A stretch of 64,000 bases of DNA from Marinobacterium rhizophilum (GCF_024397915.1 NZ_CP073347.1:2852001-2916000), one strand, 5' to 3'; positions 33,744 through 43,454 are shown, numbered from the stretch's first letter. Made by a program: numbers and translations. Notes: generated by a model from the sequence alone, not told the origin.

Positions 33744-35027
33744 ATGAACCAGAACGACCTTCTCAACATCACCTACGCCAACGTCGATACGGCTCGCGTA
33801 GAGATGGACCGCCTGCTCAAGAGCCGTCAGCGTAACTACTCGCTGCCGCGCCCGCTGTACAACGATCCGCACATGTTCCGTATCGATATGGAAGAAATCT
33901 TCCAGAAGGAATGGCTGTTTGTGGGCATGACCAGCGAAGTGCCGAAAAAGGGTGATTACTTCACCGTGGAAATAGGCCAGAACCCGGTGCTGATCCTGCG
34001 CGACGGCGACGGCCAGGTACGCGCCTTTCACAACACCTGCCGCCACCGCGGCTCACGCCTGTGCAGCGCCGAGCGCGGCAAGGTCGCCAACCTGGTGTGC
34101 CCGTACCACCAGTGGACCTACGACCTCAAGGGCAACCTGCTGTTTGCCGGCACCGACATGGGCACCACCTTCGACAAGTCCCAGCATGGCCTGAACAAGG
34201 CCCACTGCAAGACGGCCGGCGGATTCGTCTTCGTCTGCCTTGGCGATGAAGAACCCGAAGGTGATTTCGACGACTTCCTGCTCACGCTTGAGGAGTACAT
34301 GGAGCCGTACGACATGGAAAACACCAAACTGGCGGTGGAATCCAGCATGTACGAACAGGCCAACTGGAAGCTGGTCATCGAGAACAACCGCGAGTGCTAC
34401 CACTGTAACGGCAACCACCCGGAACTGCTCAACACCCTGCTGGAATGGGATGACACCCATGACCCCCGCGCCGACGAAGCATTCCTCGCGCACTACGAGC
34501 GCCAATCCAAGGAATGGGACGCAGAAAGCATTCCCCACGAGCACAAGAGTTTCGGCGTACGCAACCGCATCGTGCGCATGCCCCTGAAAGAAGGCACTGA
34601 GGTCATGACCATCGACGGCAGCAAAGGCTGCAACAAGTTGATGGGCCGCATCAAGAACCGCCATCTGGGTTCCATGCGTATCCTGCACCTGCCCAACTCC
34701 TGGAACCACATGCAGAGCGATCATGTGATCGTCTTCCGCGTGCTGCCCATCTCGGCCCAGGAAACCCTGGTCACCACCAAGTGGTTCGTGCACAAGGATG
34801 CGGTGGAAGGCGTGGATTACGACGTCGCCAAGCTGCGCCAGGTCTGGGATGCCACCAACGAGCAGGACAAGCGCCTGGGCGAGGAAAACCAGCGCGGTAT
34901 CAACTCCGTCGCCTACCAGCCCGGCCCCTACTCCGAAACCTACGAGTTCGGCGTGATCAACTTCCTCGACTGGTACAGCGACAAGCTGCAGGAAAACCTG
35001 GCGCGGATCAGCACCAGCGAAGGCTGA
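33744..35027 (+). CDS. gbcA: Glycine betaine monooxygenase, Rieske subunit GbcA
   Basis: Oxidatively demethylates glycine betaine to dimethylglycine, releasing formaldehyde. The 427-residue protein has a Rieske centre CRHRGSRLC (about 95-103) and CPYHQWTY (about 115-122). The catalytic domain has ENNRECYHCNGNHPEL near 211, providing the two histidines of the mononuclear iron site. Length and motifs match Pseudomonas GbcA rather than choline monooxygenase. The TGA stop is itself part of the first unit of a GCTGATA tandem array. Confidence 0.94.
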   Translation: MNQNDLLNITYANVDTARVEMDRLLKSRQRNYSLPRPLYNDPHMFRIDMEEIFQKEWLFVGMTSEVPKKGDYFTVEIGQNPVLILRDGDGQVRAFHNTCRHRGSRLCSAERGKVANLVCPYHQWTYDLKGNLLFAGTDMGTTFDKSQHGLNKAHCKTAGGFVFVCLGDEEPEGDFDDFLLTLEEYMEPYDMENTKLAVESSMYEQANWKLVIENNRECYHCNGNHPELLNTLLEWDDTHDPRADEAFLAHYERQSKEWDAESIPHEHKSFGVRNRIVRMPLKEGTEVMTIDGSKGCNKLMGRIKNRHLGSMRILHLPNSWNHMQSDHVIVFRVLPISAQETLVTTKWFVHKDAVEGVDYDVAKLRQVWDATNEQDKRLGEENQRGINSVAYQPGPYSETYEFGVINFLDWYSDKLQENLARISTSEG

Positions 35028-35061
35028 TAGCTGATAGCTGATAGCTGATAGCTGATAGCTG
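35023..35061. repeat. Heptanucleotide tandem array at gbcA stop (AGCT family)
   Basis: More than five copies of GCTGATA. The gbcA stop codon TGA (35025-35027) lies inside the first copy. Confidence 0.92.
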
Positions 35062-35070
35062 AGCATTGAT

Positions 35071-35106
35071 AAAAAAGCCCGCAGGCACCAGCCTGCGGGC
35101 TTTTTT
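35071..35106. terminator. Bidirectional terminator
   Basis: AAAAAA, then GCCCGCAGGC-ACCA-GCCTGCGGGC, then TTTTTT between convergent gbcA and the GspF-like gene. Ten-base perfect stem. Confidence 0.92.
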
Positions 35107-35200
35107 GGTTTATGGGATGCGAAAGCGGGAAAAGGCCGGCGAGCGACGCGAAACGCATCCAGCTGCTTTTGCCTCGCTCCCAACCCGCATCAAGGGTGAC

Positions 35201-36157
35201 TCAGCCCGCCAGGAACCGACCCGCCACGCCCAATACCAGCAGATAGTAGAACCTCGGCAGCCACTCGTAGAGGCTTTGCGTCCTCAGCTCCAGCCGCTGC
35301 TGCAGAATTCCCAGCTGGTGCTCTATGGCCGGCGCAATCCGGCCGGCCTGTTCGGCACTATCGAGCAGCTGCGTCATTTCGACAGACAGCACCAGACCGG
35401 CCTGCTGCAGGGCCGCGGTCAGCGACTCGCCCCCGGCGGCCAGGATCTCGGCACGACGCACCGCGCGCTGGTAGTCCGGGTTGCGCAGAAAAGCGGAGGC
35501 ATTGCCCAGGGCCTGGGCACAGTCGATACCGGCGTTCAGGGCCCAGAACAGCAGGCCAAAAAAATGACATTCATACACCAGGGCATAGAGCCGGGTACCC
35601 TGCAGCTTCCAGCGCCAGCCCCAGCTGAGCCAGTGCATCCTGTCCAGCTGCAGCAGGTACAGCAACAACACCGTGACAAGCGCTACCCAACCCAGCGATA
35701 GCCCCAGATCAAAGAATACGCCGGGGAGGCTCGCACCGGGTGTTTGCAACCGGATAAGGCAGCCCGCCAGCAGCGCAATCACGAGCACCACCCAGGGCAG
35801 CCAGAGCCTGGCCTTGAAAGCACGGATGCGCAGGTACTGCTGTTCGGCACAGGCGGCAACCTGGCGCAACGCGGCATCCAGCTGCCCGGCAGCTTCAGCC
35901 GCCTGCAAGGTCTGGCAGGCGCCGGAGCCCAACGCCTGTGCTTGCGTCAGGGCATTGGCCAGTGATGTCCCGCCACGCAGCAGCCGGCTCATGCGCCCAA
36001 GACCGGCAGCCTGTTCGGGAAACTGCCGCTGCATCACCCCCAGTGCCTGCACCGGCGCAATGCCCGCACCCAGCAGGGTCGCCAGGCTGCGCAGCTGCGC
36101 TGCGTTCCAGCCGCTCCGCCCACTTGACCACCACCGGCCTGGCCTGGAGAAGTTCAT
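35201..36157 (-). CDS. Orphan type II secretion system F-domain protein
   Basis: About 318 residues, with the general architecture of GspF/PilC inner-membrane platform proteins. Two related helical domains (ATLLGAGIAPVQALGVMQRQ near residue 24 and FWALNAGIDCAQALGNAS near 207) are each followed by hydrophobic segments (about 130-150, 160-185, 300-316). No other secretion or pilus gene is nearby, so its partners are unknown or encoded elsewhere. The ATG at 36157 is a guess between two starts; no strong ribosome site. Confidence 0.65.
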   Translation of the reverse strand: MNFSRPGRWWSSGRSGWNAAQLRSLATLLGAGIAPVQALGVMQRQFPEQAAGLGRMSRLLRGGTSLANALTQAQALGSGACQTLQAAEAAGQLDAALRQVAACAEQQYLRIRAFKARLWLPWVVLVIALLAGCLIRLQTPGASLPGVFFDLGLSLGWVALVTVLLLYLLQLDRMHWLSWGWRWKLQGTRLYALVYECHFFGLLFWALNAGIDCAQALGNASAFLRNPDYQRAVRRAEILAAGGESLTAALQQAGLVLSVEMTQLLDSAEQAGRIAPAIEHQLGILQQRLELRTQSLYEWLPRFYYLLVLGVAGRFLAG

Positions 36158-36386
36158 TGTTTGAAAACTCTGTTTCCGAGGTTGTATTGCTCGACAGGAA
36201 GACTCAGCCAAACCTGTGCACAATCGTTAAAAAGAAAGGCGACTATGCCACTGTACTCAATGGCTATATTATTCGTGGCACATTAATCATAGAGCAACGG
36301 CATGATTGCCAATGGCTCATAGCAATAGTGACTACCCAGGAGACTGCCCGACAACACTTAACCTACTGCGAACCATCTGGATTTGG

Positions 36387-36451
36387 CTGATTTTCGTGTT
36401 GTTTGGCGTTAAATAGAACCACTATTCGCCTTCAAACATCGCAAAAATCAG
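36387..36451. repeat. 65-base imperfect palindrome
   Basis: Arms begin CTGATTTT and end AAAATCAG, closing on ATAG-AACCA-CTAT; about 22 of 30 arm positions pair. It lies in a gene-poor 670-base gap. No coding sequence is seen between 36158 and 36540. Confidence 0.6.
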
Positions 36452-36541
36452 CTCAAATCAGCCGGCTCTCGCTACGGTCAGCATTCTCGGACAGCCTCAT
36501 AGCAGTGCGTTCTGACTTGAAGAAAACTGCCTTTTTACGCC

Positions 36542-36735
36542 CGTTGCAACCGCTGGCTGCAGCAGGGTATCCGGCTGAAGGCCCTGGCGTCGCCACCAGA
36601 GGATGCAAACGTTGAATAGCTGATGGTCGATGGCAGCATCGTGCGAACCCATCAGCTCTGAGCCGAAATAAAACAGAGCAAGATGCTGAAGCCATGGGTA
36701 AATCCCGAGGCGGACTGGGCCATACCGCTTCGCTG
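36542..36735 (+). pseudogene. IS5-type transposase remnant
   Basis: Frames read RCNRWLQQGIRLKALA, then, after a TAG stop, LMVDGSIVRTHQ (the first DDE block of IS5-family transposases). Another frame then gives DAEAMGKSRGGL, which matches the AIGRSRGGLTTK block. An in-frame stop, a frameshift and missing ends show it is dead. No terminal repeats were found. Confidence 0.65.
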
Positions 36736-36830
36736 AAGCTGCTCATGGCCTTTTTCAGCGCGCTCAGGTACTGGAAAAAGGCCGATGCCTTGCTGGATTT
36801 TCACCGCAACGCCCACCCTCGGGCGAGAAT

Positions 36831-37436
36831 CTGAGGGTTTATATCGAAGGCGATGGCCTGGATCAGCCGCCCTTCCCCGGCCCCCATCACCGGCCTGAAG
36901 CTGGTACTCGCCGATCCCGCGAACAACATCATTTACCTGGGCAGTCCCTGTCAGTACCGGGCCGGTCCCAACTGCGCTTCGCCCTACTGGCTGAACAAGC
37001 GCTTTGCACCGGAGGTCATCCAGTCGTACAGCCTGGCTCTGGATCGCCTCAAGCAAACCTGCAATGCCGCCTCACTGACACTTGTCGGCTATTCCGGCGG
37101 CGGCGCCATCGCCACCCTGCTCACCGCACAGCGCCAGGATGTGGATCTGCTGATCACCGTGGCCGGAAATCTCGACCCGGTATACTGGACCCGGCATCAT
37201 CAGATAACGCCCCTGAGAGGTTCACTGAATCCTGCGGACGAGATCGATCGCCTTTCCCGGTAGCGCAATGGCACTTCCTGGGCGTGAAGGACCCTGTCAT
37301 CCCGCCGGCGATGATTCAGCACTTCAGCAACCGCTTTCCTTTCGGCGCCATGCCCCACCTGGTCGTGGTTCCGGGCTTCGACCATCACTGCTGCTGGGCA
37401 ACTCACTGGCATGAACTGCTGCAAAAGGTGCACTAG
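36831..37436 (+). pseudogene. Frameshifted alpha/beta-hydrolase gene
   Basis: Three frames together give one protein: LRVYIEGDG (36831-36857), then AWISRPSPAP ... VGYSGGGAIATLL ... SLNPADEIDR (about 36856-37261), then AQWHFLGVKDPVIPPAM ... FDHHCCW to a TAG at 37434. The GYSGG nucleophile elbow marks a serine hydrolase. The first shift fits loss of five bases from a CCTGG repeat; the second fits loss of one base near 37261. The N-terminus is missing where the transposase relic ends, so the insertion may have truncated it. Confidence 0.7.
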
Positions 37437-37518
37437 CCCAGGAAGCTGTCCGGGGAGAATGCCGGCCGTAGCGAGAGCCGGCTGAGCGGGTTCAGCCTGG
37501 CATGGGTATAACCCAATT

Positions 37519-37550
37519 AAAAAAGCCGCTGTAAAAACAGCGGCTTTTTA
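37519..37550 (-). terminator. Rho-independent terminator of SLC13 gene
   Basis: AAAAAAGCCGCTG-TAAAAA-CAGCGGCTTTTT, flanked by A- and T-runs, directly beyond the stop at 37552. Confidence 0.88.
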
Positions 37551-37551
37551 G

Positions 37552-38919
37552 CTAGCTCAGAAAGTAAAAGTAACAGGCCAGCAGCCCGATGCAGGCCAGG
37601 TTGAGGCAGAAGCCGGCTTTCATCATCTGCCCTTGGCGGATAAGGCCACTGCCAAAAACGATGGCATTGGGCGGAGTGGCCACGGGCAGCATGAAGGCAC
37701 AGGATGCCGACACCGCAATGACGGAGGCTACCATCACCGGCGTGAGCCCCAGGCTTTGAGCAACCGCCGCAAACACCGGTACCAGCAGGGCGGCGCTGGC
37801 GGTATTGGAGGCCAGCTCGGTAAGGAACACCACAAAAGCAGTAATGGTCAGCAGAATCACGAAGGGGTTGGCGCTCTCCAGCAATGTGGCCAGAAAGTTG
37901 GCCAGGAACAGGCTGGTGCCGGTATCACGCAACACGTTGCTCAGGGTCAGACCACCCCCAAACAGCAGCAGAACACCCCAGTCGGTTTGCTTGGCAATGT
38001 GCTGCCAGTCGGCGGCCCGCGTCAGACCGATCAGGGCAATGGCGAGCAGTGCGACCAGGGTATCGAAAGAAGACAGCCCCCCCAGGGCCTCGGACACCGG
38101 GGTGGAGAAAACCCACAGCATCACGGTCAGGGCAAAGATGCCCAGGGTGACCTTGCGCTTGCCATTCCAGTCTATGGACTCCTGCCCGGATTCGATCTGC
38201 TGATTCAGCCGGGGGCGAAACAGCACGTAGAGCATGGCGATGGTAACCGGTAGCAGGATCAGGGTAATGGGCAGTCCCAGTGCCATCCAGTCGCTGAAGC
38301 TCAGGCCGACTTCGGCAGCGGCGATGGCGTTAGGGGGGCTGCCCACCAGGGTAGCGATCCCGCCGATGCTGGCGCTGTAGGCAACGCCCAGCAGTACAAA
38401 CACGTAAGTGCTCCTGTGCTGTTCCTGATCCAGACAGCTGAGCAAACCCAGTGCCAGCGGCAGCATCATGGCGGCCGTCGCGGTATTGCTTATCCACATG
38501 GACAGGAAGGCCGCAGTCAGAAACATCAGCAGCACGGCCACGCTGAGGCGACCCTTGGCCAGGCGCAGTATGCGGCTGGCGATCAGCTTGTCGAGCCCCT
38601 GGCTGTGCATGGCCGCCGCCAGGGCAAAGCCCCCCAGAAACAAAAAGATAATGGGATTGGAAAAATTGCTCAGGGCCGCACCCGTGGTCAATATGCCCAT
38701 CACCGCCGCAAGCAGCGGCACCATCAGCGCGGTAATGGTGATATGTACCGCCTCGGTCAGCCAGAGTATGGCGATAAAGACAAGCAGGCTCAGACCTTTG
38801 TTGACATCGGCCTCAAAGGGCAGGGATACCAGCAGGATGGCGAATAGAGCGATATCGGCCAGCAGTATCCAGCCTTTGATACCGAGTCCGGGGAGTTTTT
38901 GTGCGAGGGTTGTGGCCAT
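37552..38919 (-). CDS. SLC13/DASS-family sodium symporter
   Basis: A 455-residue membrane protein with about eleven hydrophobic segments. Sodium/dicarboxylate symporter landmarks are FLFLGGFALAAAMHSQGLDK near residue 82, WISNTATAAMMLPLALGLL near 129 (the SNT motif), and TELASNTASAALLVPVFA near 380, the second SNT. It probably imports C4-dicarboxylates or related anions, or sulfate. Start chosen at ATG 38919 where the family homology begins; the ribosome site is weak. It stands alone with its own terminator. Confidence 0.9.
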   Translation of the reverse strand: MATTLAQKLPGLGIKGWILLADIALFAILLVSLPFEADVNKGLSLLVFIAILWLTEAVHITITALMVPLLAAVMGILTTGAALSNFSNPIIFLFLGGFALAAAMHSQGLDKLIASRILRLAKGRLSVAVLLMFLTAAFLSMWISNTATAAMMLPLALGLLSCLDQEQHRSTYVFVLLGVAYSASIGGIATLVGSPPNAIAAAEVGLSFSDWMALGLPITLILLPVTIAMLYVLFRPRLNQQIESGQESIDWNGKRKVTLGIFALTVMLWVFSTPVSEALGGLSSFDTLVALLAIALIGLTRAADWQHIAKQTDWGVLLLFGGGLTLSNVLRDTGTSLFLANFLATLLESANPFVILLTITAFVVFLTELASNTASAALLVPVFAAVAQSLGLTPVMVASVIAVSASCAFMLPVATPPNAIVFGSGLIRQGQMMKAGFCLNLACIGLLACYFYFLS

Positions 38920-39080
38920 GTTGTTGCTCAAATGCCTGTCTGTCTTTGACGAAAAATACAGGCCGCATGATACGCCAACGGTTACCTTTTGTACCGGCAT
39001 TGCAACGGCGCAAGACCCGGGAGCAGATCATACTTTCGTAGCATGAAAAACGCTCAGCGCCAGCACTGTGCACCGATTTG

Positions 39081-39755
39081 CTACGCCTGCGGCGCAAAGA
39101 CTGTCACCGGGTCTGTGGCTTGCCATTGCGGATATTTGGTCATCACGCTGGCAAACAGGCTTGATGCCAGCCAGTCGTTCAACCATTGCCGCAACGCCCG
39201 GTACTCGCTGGCATTGAACCAGGCCGGATCAACCATGGAAAACTGGCGCACAAAGGGAAATATCGCCGCATCCGCCAGGGTGCACCGGTCTGCAACCAGG
39301 CCTGTCCCTTGCTGTAACCGGGCTTCCAGGGTACGCAGGAAGGGGTCGGCCATGCTGCGGTACTCCTCGGCACTATGCTGCGGATAACGGTCGGCGTACT
39401 TGTAACGGTCCAGCGCCCACTTGAACTCGCCATCGTTGCGACTGATCAGTGCTGCGCTTGCATCGGCCTCTTGCGCCGTGAGCGCCAGCCAGTGTGCCGG
39501 ATCCCGCTGTTGCAGTGCCCAGTGCATGATGTCGATACTCTCTGCAATCACCTGCCCTGCCCCGGGGTTGCCGCTGTCAGGCGGCAGCTGCAGCACCGGC
39601 ACCGTGCCCTTGGCCGAGATGGCCAGCATTTCAATCGGTTTGTCACGCAGCACCACTTCGCGCAGCTCACAGCGGATACCGGCACAGGCCAGCGCCAGCC
39701 GGGCGCGCATCGCATAGGGACAGCGACGGAAGGAATACAGAACGGGAAGCGACAC
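39081..39755 (-). CDS. Glutathione S-transferase family protein
   Basis: About 224 residues. An N-terminal thioredoxin-like domain has LYSFRRCPYAMRARLAL at residues 6-22 and KGTVPVLQL near 55, and a helical C-terminal domain has LVADRCTLADAAIFPFVRQF near 165. CPYAM suggests a cysteine-type (omega/beta-like) enzyme acting in thiol transfer or conjugation. I prefer the GTG at 39755 with GAGG upstream; ATG starts further out add residues outside the fold. Confidence 0.82.
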   Translation of the reverse strand: MSLPVLYSFRRCPYAMRARLALACAGIRCELREVVLRDKPIEMLAISAKGTVPVLQLPPDSGNPGAGQVIAESIDIMHWALQQRDPAHWLALTAQEADASAALISRNDGEFKWALDRYKYADRYPQHSAEEYRSMADPFLRTLEARLQQGTGLVADRCTLADAAIFPFVRQFSMVDPAWFNASEYRALRQWLNDWLASSLFASVMTKYPQWQATDPVTVFAPQA

Positions 39756-40090
39756 CTCAGACCCTCGGTCAAAACAGACAGTGGAGGTATTGCACTGCAA
39801 CAGCACCTCAAGTGCAACCACAGCGATGAGTTGAACCTCGCAAGCCGCGGTAAGCAACTCCATCCATGCCAGCTTCACGCACGCACCTTGAGCTCAGTGC
39901 ACCGAGGCCGTTGCCGGCATGCGTGCGGGGAGCACTTGCCCCCTTTTCCGCTTGTGTGAAATCCGCCCCCAACCCGGGCAAAAAACCGGAACTCGTCGCG
40001 CCGCTTCCAGCCCGCACCTTCGCAAGCGCACCTCAGAACTCCGGACACGCCATCGAGTCCAACAGATTGAGACATCGGAGGAGACGCTCG
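39756..40090. other. Intergenic gap without recognised features
   Basis: 335 bases between divergent genes. I see no RNA, repeat or clear promoter beyond a ribosome site (GGAGGAG) for the gene at 40091. Confidence 0.4.
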
Positions 40091-40591
40091 ATGCACAGAA
40101 CGCTTTCCCGTTGCCACCTGTTGCTGGCACTGACACTCTCAATCCTTGCGCTGTCGTCACGAGCGAACGTCGAGATCGAATTCGTCGACCCAAGGCAGTA
40201 CACCGATATTGGCGAATACGGTGGCACCTATGCGTCACCCGGTCCGCTGCCGGTCTTTGAGCGGCACCTGCAGCAGCTGGGCCAGCGCTGCCTGAACGCC
40301 GGTGACAACCTGCGGATTCGGATCCTGGATATTGATCTGGCCGGGCGCCTGGAGTGGTGGCACAGCTCCGGCTACAGTGTCATCAGAGTGATGCGTGCTG
40401 TCACCTGGCCCCGGATGACGCTGGAATACCGGTTGCTCGACAGCAACGGCCGGCTGAAACAGCAGGCCGAAGAAAGCCTGTCGGATATGAACTACCTTCT
40501 GCGCAATCGCCTGCGCACCATCAGCCGCGAAAGCTACGGCTACGACAAGACGATGCTCAGTCGCTGGTTCCAGCGTCACTTCTGTACCTGA
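40091..40591 (+). CDS. DUF3016 domain secreted protein
   Basis: 166 residues with a signal peptide (MHRTLSRCHLLLALTLSILA, likely cleavage near residue 25) and then VEIEFVDPRQYTDIG, LRIRILDIDLAGRLEWW and DMNYLLRNRL, the conserved blocks of DUF3016. Proteins of this family are periplasmic and their function is unknown. GGAGGAG precedes the ATG. It is a single gene followed by a terminator. Confidence 0.8.
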   Translation: MHRTLSRCHLLLALTLSILALSSRANVEIEFVDPRQYTDIGEYGGTYASPGPLPVFERHLQQLGQRCLNAGDNLRIRILDIDLAGRLEWWHSSGYSVIRVMRAVTWPRMTLEYRLLDSNGRLKQQAEESLSDMNYLLRNRLRTISRESYGYDKTMLSRWFQRHFCT

Positions 40592-40720
40592 ACGGCGGCC
40601 TGAGCACTGCGACAACCGGCCGGGCACGTATCGCACAGGGACAACGGCAGAAGGATTAAAGGGCCAATAAGGGCAGCGGCCACGGAATCATGCCAAAATC
40701 GACCTGGCCATAAGTACCAG

Positions 40721-40753
40721 AAAACCCGGACAGGCGCGTGCCTGTCCGGGTTT
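40721..40753. terminator. Bidirectional terminator
   Basis: AAAA, CCCGGACAGGC-GCGT-GCCTGTCCGGG, TTT between convergent genes; eleven-base perfect stem. Confidence 0.9.
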
Positions 40754-40795
40754 GAAGACGCCATAAGGCGCAGAAATGAGCAAGGGTCGGCCGAG

Positions 40796-41050
40796 CTAGC
40801 GCCCCAGCACGGGGACCAGATACTGATCGATGGCACGCGCCACGTCCGGCAGCATCATGTCGCGCTGCTGCCGCAGTTCGTGCACCAGCGCCTTGGCCTG
40901 GGGCAGACTGCTCGCGCCCTGGGGCTGGGCAAGCCAGTTAAGCAGCTGGCGGCAGCAATATTCCGCATCCACGTTCTGCGCTACCGGAATACCCAGGCGC
41001 ACCAGGCGCTCGCGGAAATCGTCCTGATCGATCAGATCGGCATACATCAT
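40796..41050 (-). CDS. Small hypothetical protein beside BCCT transporter
   Basis: 84 residues, soluble, mostly helical (MMYADLIDQDDFRERLV at the start). I do not recognise the family. It is likely real: GAGGATT lies before the ATG, codon use resembles neighbours, and it follows the BCCT gene by about 90 bases on the same strand before a terminator. Co-transcription with the transporter is plausible; no function can be stated. Confidence 0.6.
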   Translation of the reverse strand: MMYADLIDQDDFRERLVRLGIPVAQNVDAEYCCRQLLNWLAQPQGASSLPQAKALVHELRQQRDMMLPDVARAIDQYLVPVLGR

Positions 41051-41142
41051 CTCTGAATCCTCGCTATTAAACGATCAAACAGGCATCCCGGCCTGTCTGA
41101 TCAGTATGTACCGAAAGCCGGCGCCGCGCACCGGCTTACAGA

Positions 41143-42726
41143 TTAGTAGCTTTCTGCTCGCAGGCCCTTGTACAGGCTCAGGCACATCAGCATCAGCACC
41201 AGGGTGAACGGCAGACCGGTTGTAATGGCTGCAGCCTGCAGCGCTGTCAGCGCCTCGGAGCCACCGCCAACCAGCAGCACCGCGGCGATAACGCCGACCA
41301 GCGAGGCCCAGAACAGGCGCTGCATCATCGGAGCGTCAGTCTTGCCACCGGACGTGATGCTGTCGATCACCAGGGAACCGGAGTCCGCCGAGGTGATAAA
41401 GAACACCAGTACCAGCATCACGGCCACGGAGGACATCAACATGCTCAGCGGCATGTTCTCGAACATCTGGAACATCGCCAGGGACACATCACCGATACCG
41501 TTGGCCAGCTCGCCAATACCGGCCTGGGCCTGCTCAACAGCGGTGCCGCCAAAGGCGCCCATCCAGAGTGCGGTTACCAGGGTCGGCACCAGCAGTACGG
41601 CGGTGAGGAATTCGCGCACGGTACGACCACGGGATACGCGGGCGATAAACATGCCAACAAACGGCGACCAGGACACCCACCAGGCCCAGTAGAACACGGT
41701 CCAGCCATGGAACCAGGTGCCGTCTTCACGACCAACCCAGTTGCTCAGCGGGATGACGTTTTCAACATAGCTGCCCACGATGGTGCCAATGGAACCGAAG
41801 ATCTGCAGTGTCGGGCCGACCACGATCACCAGCGCGACCAGGCTGGCCGCAATCACCATGTTGATGTTGCTCAGCAGTTTGACACCGCCATCCAGGCCAC
41901 GGGCAACGGACATCAGCGCCACAGCGGTGACACAGACGATCACCACAATCTGGGTGCTCAGGCTGTTTTCGATGCCGAACAGGTAGTTCAGACCGCCGGA
42001 TGCCTGCTGCGCTCCCAGGCCCAGGGATGTCGCCAGCCCGAAGATGGTCGCCAGCACCGCCAGAATATCGATCACGTGACCGATCGGCCCCCAGCACCGT
42101 TCACCCAGCAGCGGGTAAAAGGCGGAGCGAATGGTCATCGGCAGCCCCTTGTTGTAGCAGAAGAAGGCCAGCGCCAGGGCGACAACACCGTAGATCGCCC
42201 AGGGGTGCAATCCCCAGTGATACATGGTGGCGCCCAGCGCCAGGTCCGCACCCTCCGCGGTTCGCGGTGCCACGTTCAGCGGCGTGCCGTACCAGTCGGT
42301 GTAATAGGCCACTGGCTCCGCCACGCTCCAGAACATGAGACCAATGCCCATGCCGGCGGCAAACAGCATCGAAAACCAGGACAGCGTGGAAAACTCAGGC
42401 TTGGCCTTGGCACCGCCCAGGCGCACCTTGCCTACCGGCAGTACAATCAGCGCCAGGCAGAACAGCACGAAAAGATTGCCGCCGATCATGAACAGCCAGT
42501 CGAAGTTTTCGATAGACCAGCCACGTGCGCCGGTCAGCGCCGTCTTGGCTTCGGAAGGAAATAAAAGGGTAGCAACGATAAATAGCAGAATCAGGCCCGC
42601 GCTAACGCCAAATACCGGGTTATGGACGTCCATACCCATGATCTGAACGTTATCCTGACCCAGTTCATAGTCCGTATCATATTCATTTTCGGCGACGGTA
42701 CTGTCGGTTTTTAAACCCGCGTTCAT
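41143..42726 (-). CDS. BCCT-family betaine/choline/carnitine transporter
   Basis: A 527-residue importer with twelve transmembrane segments. BCCT signatures include MGIGLMFWSVAEP near residue 125, HWGLHPWAIYGVVALALAFF near 174, and the aromatic-rich WTVFYWAWWVSWSPFVGMFIARVSRGRT near 330, which forms part of the betaine-binding site in studied members. It is sodium- or proton-coupled. With gbc, dgc and gbdR genes nearby, glycine betaine or a related quaternary amine is the likely cargo. The cytoplasmic tail is short, so osmotic activation is less likely than a catabolic role. Confidence 0.93.
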   Translation of the reverse strand: MNAGLKTDSTVAENEYDTDYELGQDNVQIMGMDVHNPVFGVSAGLILLFIVATLLFPSEAKTALTGARGWSIENFDWLFMIGGNLFVLFCLALIVLPVGKVRLGGAKAKPEFSTLSWFSMLFAAGMGIGLMFWSVAEPVAYYTDWYGTPLNVAPRTAEGADLALGATMYHWGLHPWAIYGVVALALAFFCYNKGLPMTIRSAFYPLLGERCWGPIGHVIDILAVLATIFGLATSLGLGAQQASGGLNYLFGIENSLSTQIVVIVCVTAVALMSVARGLDGGVKLLSNINMVIAASLVALVIVVGPTLQIFGSIGTIVGSYVENVIPLSNWVGREDGTWFHGWTVFYWAWWVSWSPFVGMFIARVSRGRTVREFLTAVLLVPTLVTALWMGAFGGTAVEQAQAGIGELANGIGDVSLAMFQMFENMPLSMLMSSVAVMLVLVFFITSADSGSLVIDSITSGGKTDAPMMQRLFWASLVGVIAAVLLVGGGSEALTALQAAAITTGLPFTLVLMLMCLSLYKGLRAESY

Positions 42727-43454
42727 TAAACACTCCTCACCCGTTTCGGGATCGATATTGTTTCGTCGTTATTGTTATATTTCGCGACTGAATCCCTGCG
42801 AAATTAATCAAGCCCACAAAGGGGCGAAAATAATCCTCCCGCAGAACTGGCTGGCAATATGGTGACTCCATCTTACAAACAAGCAGCGCCACCAGTGTTC
42901 TGATAACGACATCAGCGTTGCCAATCCGACACCATGACGCCATCAGAACCCTGTAAGCGCCATTTATTCCGACCCGCAACAGACCCTTGTCCGACAGGCA
43001 CGAAAAGTGCTCCCAGGCGTCTGGGCGATGCTAGAAAAATTAAACAGGGAGCGTGGCATTTCCCTCTTGCCGCCCTGTTTGCGCGGGCGACCTGGCGATC
43101 GGGCCAGGCGCGATCCAGCCGATCACCCGGCTTCCCCTCAGAACGGCTCGATGCAGACGCAGAAAATGCAGTTGCCGCACGCCCACAGAACACCCATCAT
43201 ATGCAGTACCCGGCGCGAGCCCGGACTGGCCAACAGGGCCTGCCACTGTCGCGAGCGCCGACGCCAACCGACCGGTTCAGTGCAGGGCTGGCGTCGACGG
43301 CGCAAAATAGGTACCGTCCGCACCGGGCTGACACCCCCTGAAACAAGGCTCGACAAGGCCGGGCACGTGCTCGTTAGGGGCACTGCCCGCTGCGACACCC
43401 GCCCACTGCTGCAGCCCCGGGGGTTACCCCCTTCACTCACCCGCACAGGATCTG
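42727..43454. other. 728-base gap without recognised features
   Basis: Frames here overlap on all strands and none has a recognisable product. The first 150 bases before the BCCT start are AT-rich and probably hold its promoter. The rest is GC-rich with no repeat or RNA that I can identify. Confidence 0.4.

Noticed and set aside
42727..43454. Several overlapping 80-170-residue frames
   Set aside because: They overlap on both strands, have arginine- and proline-rich shadow composition and lack start signals.
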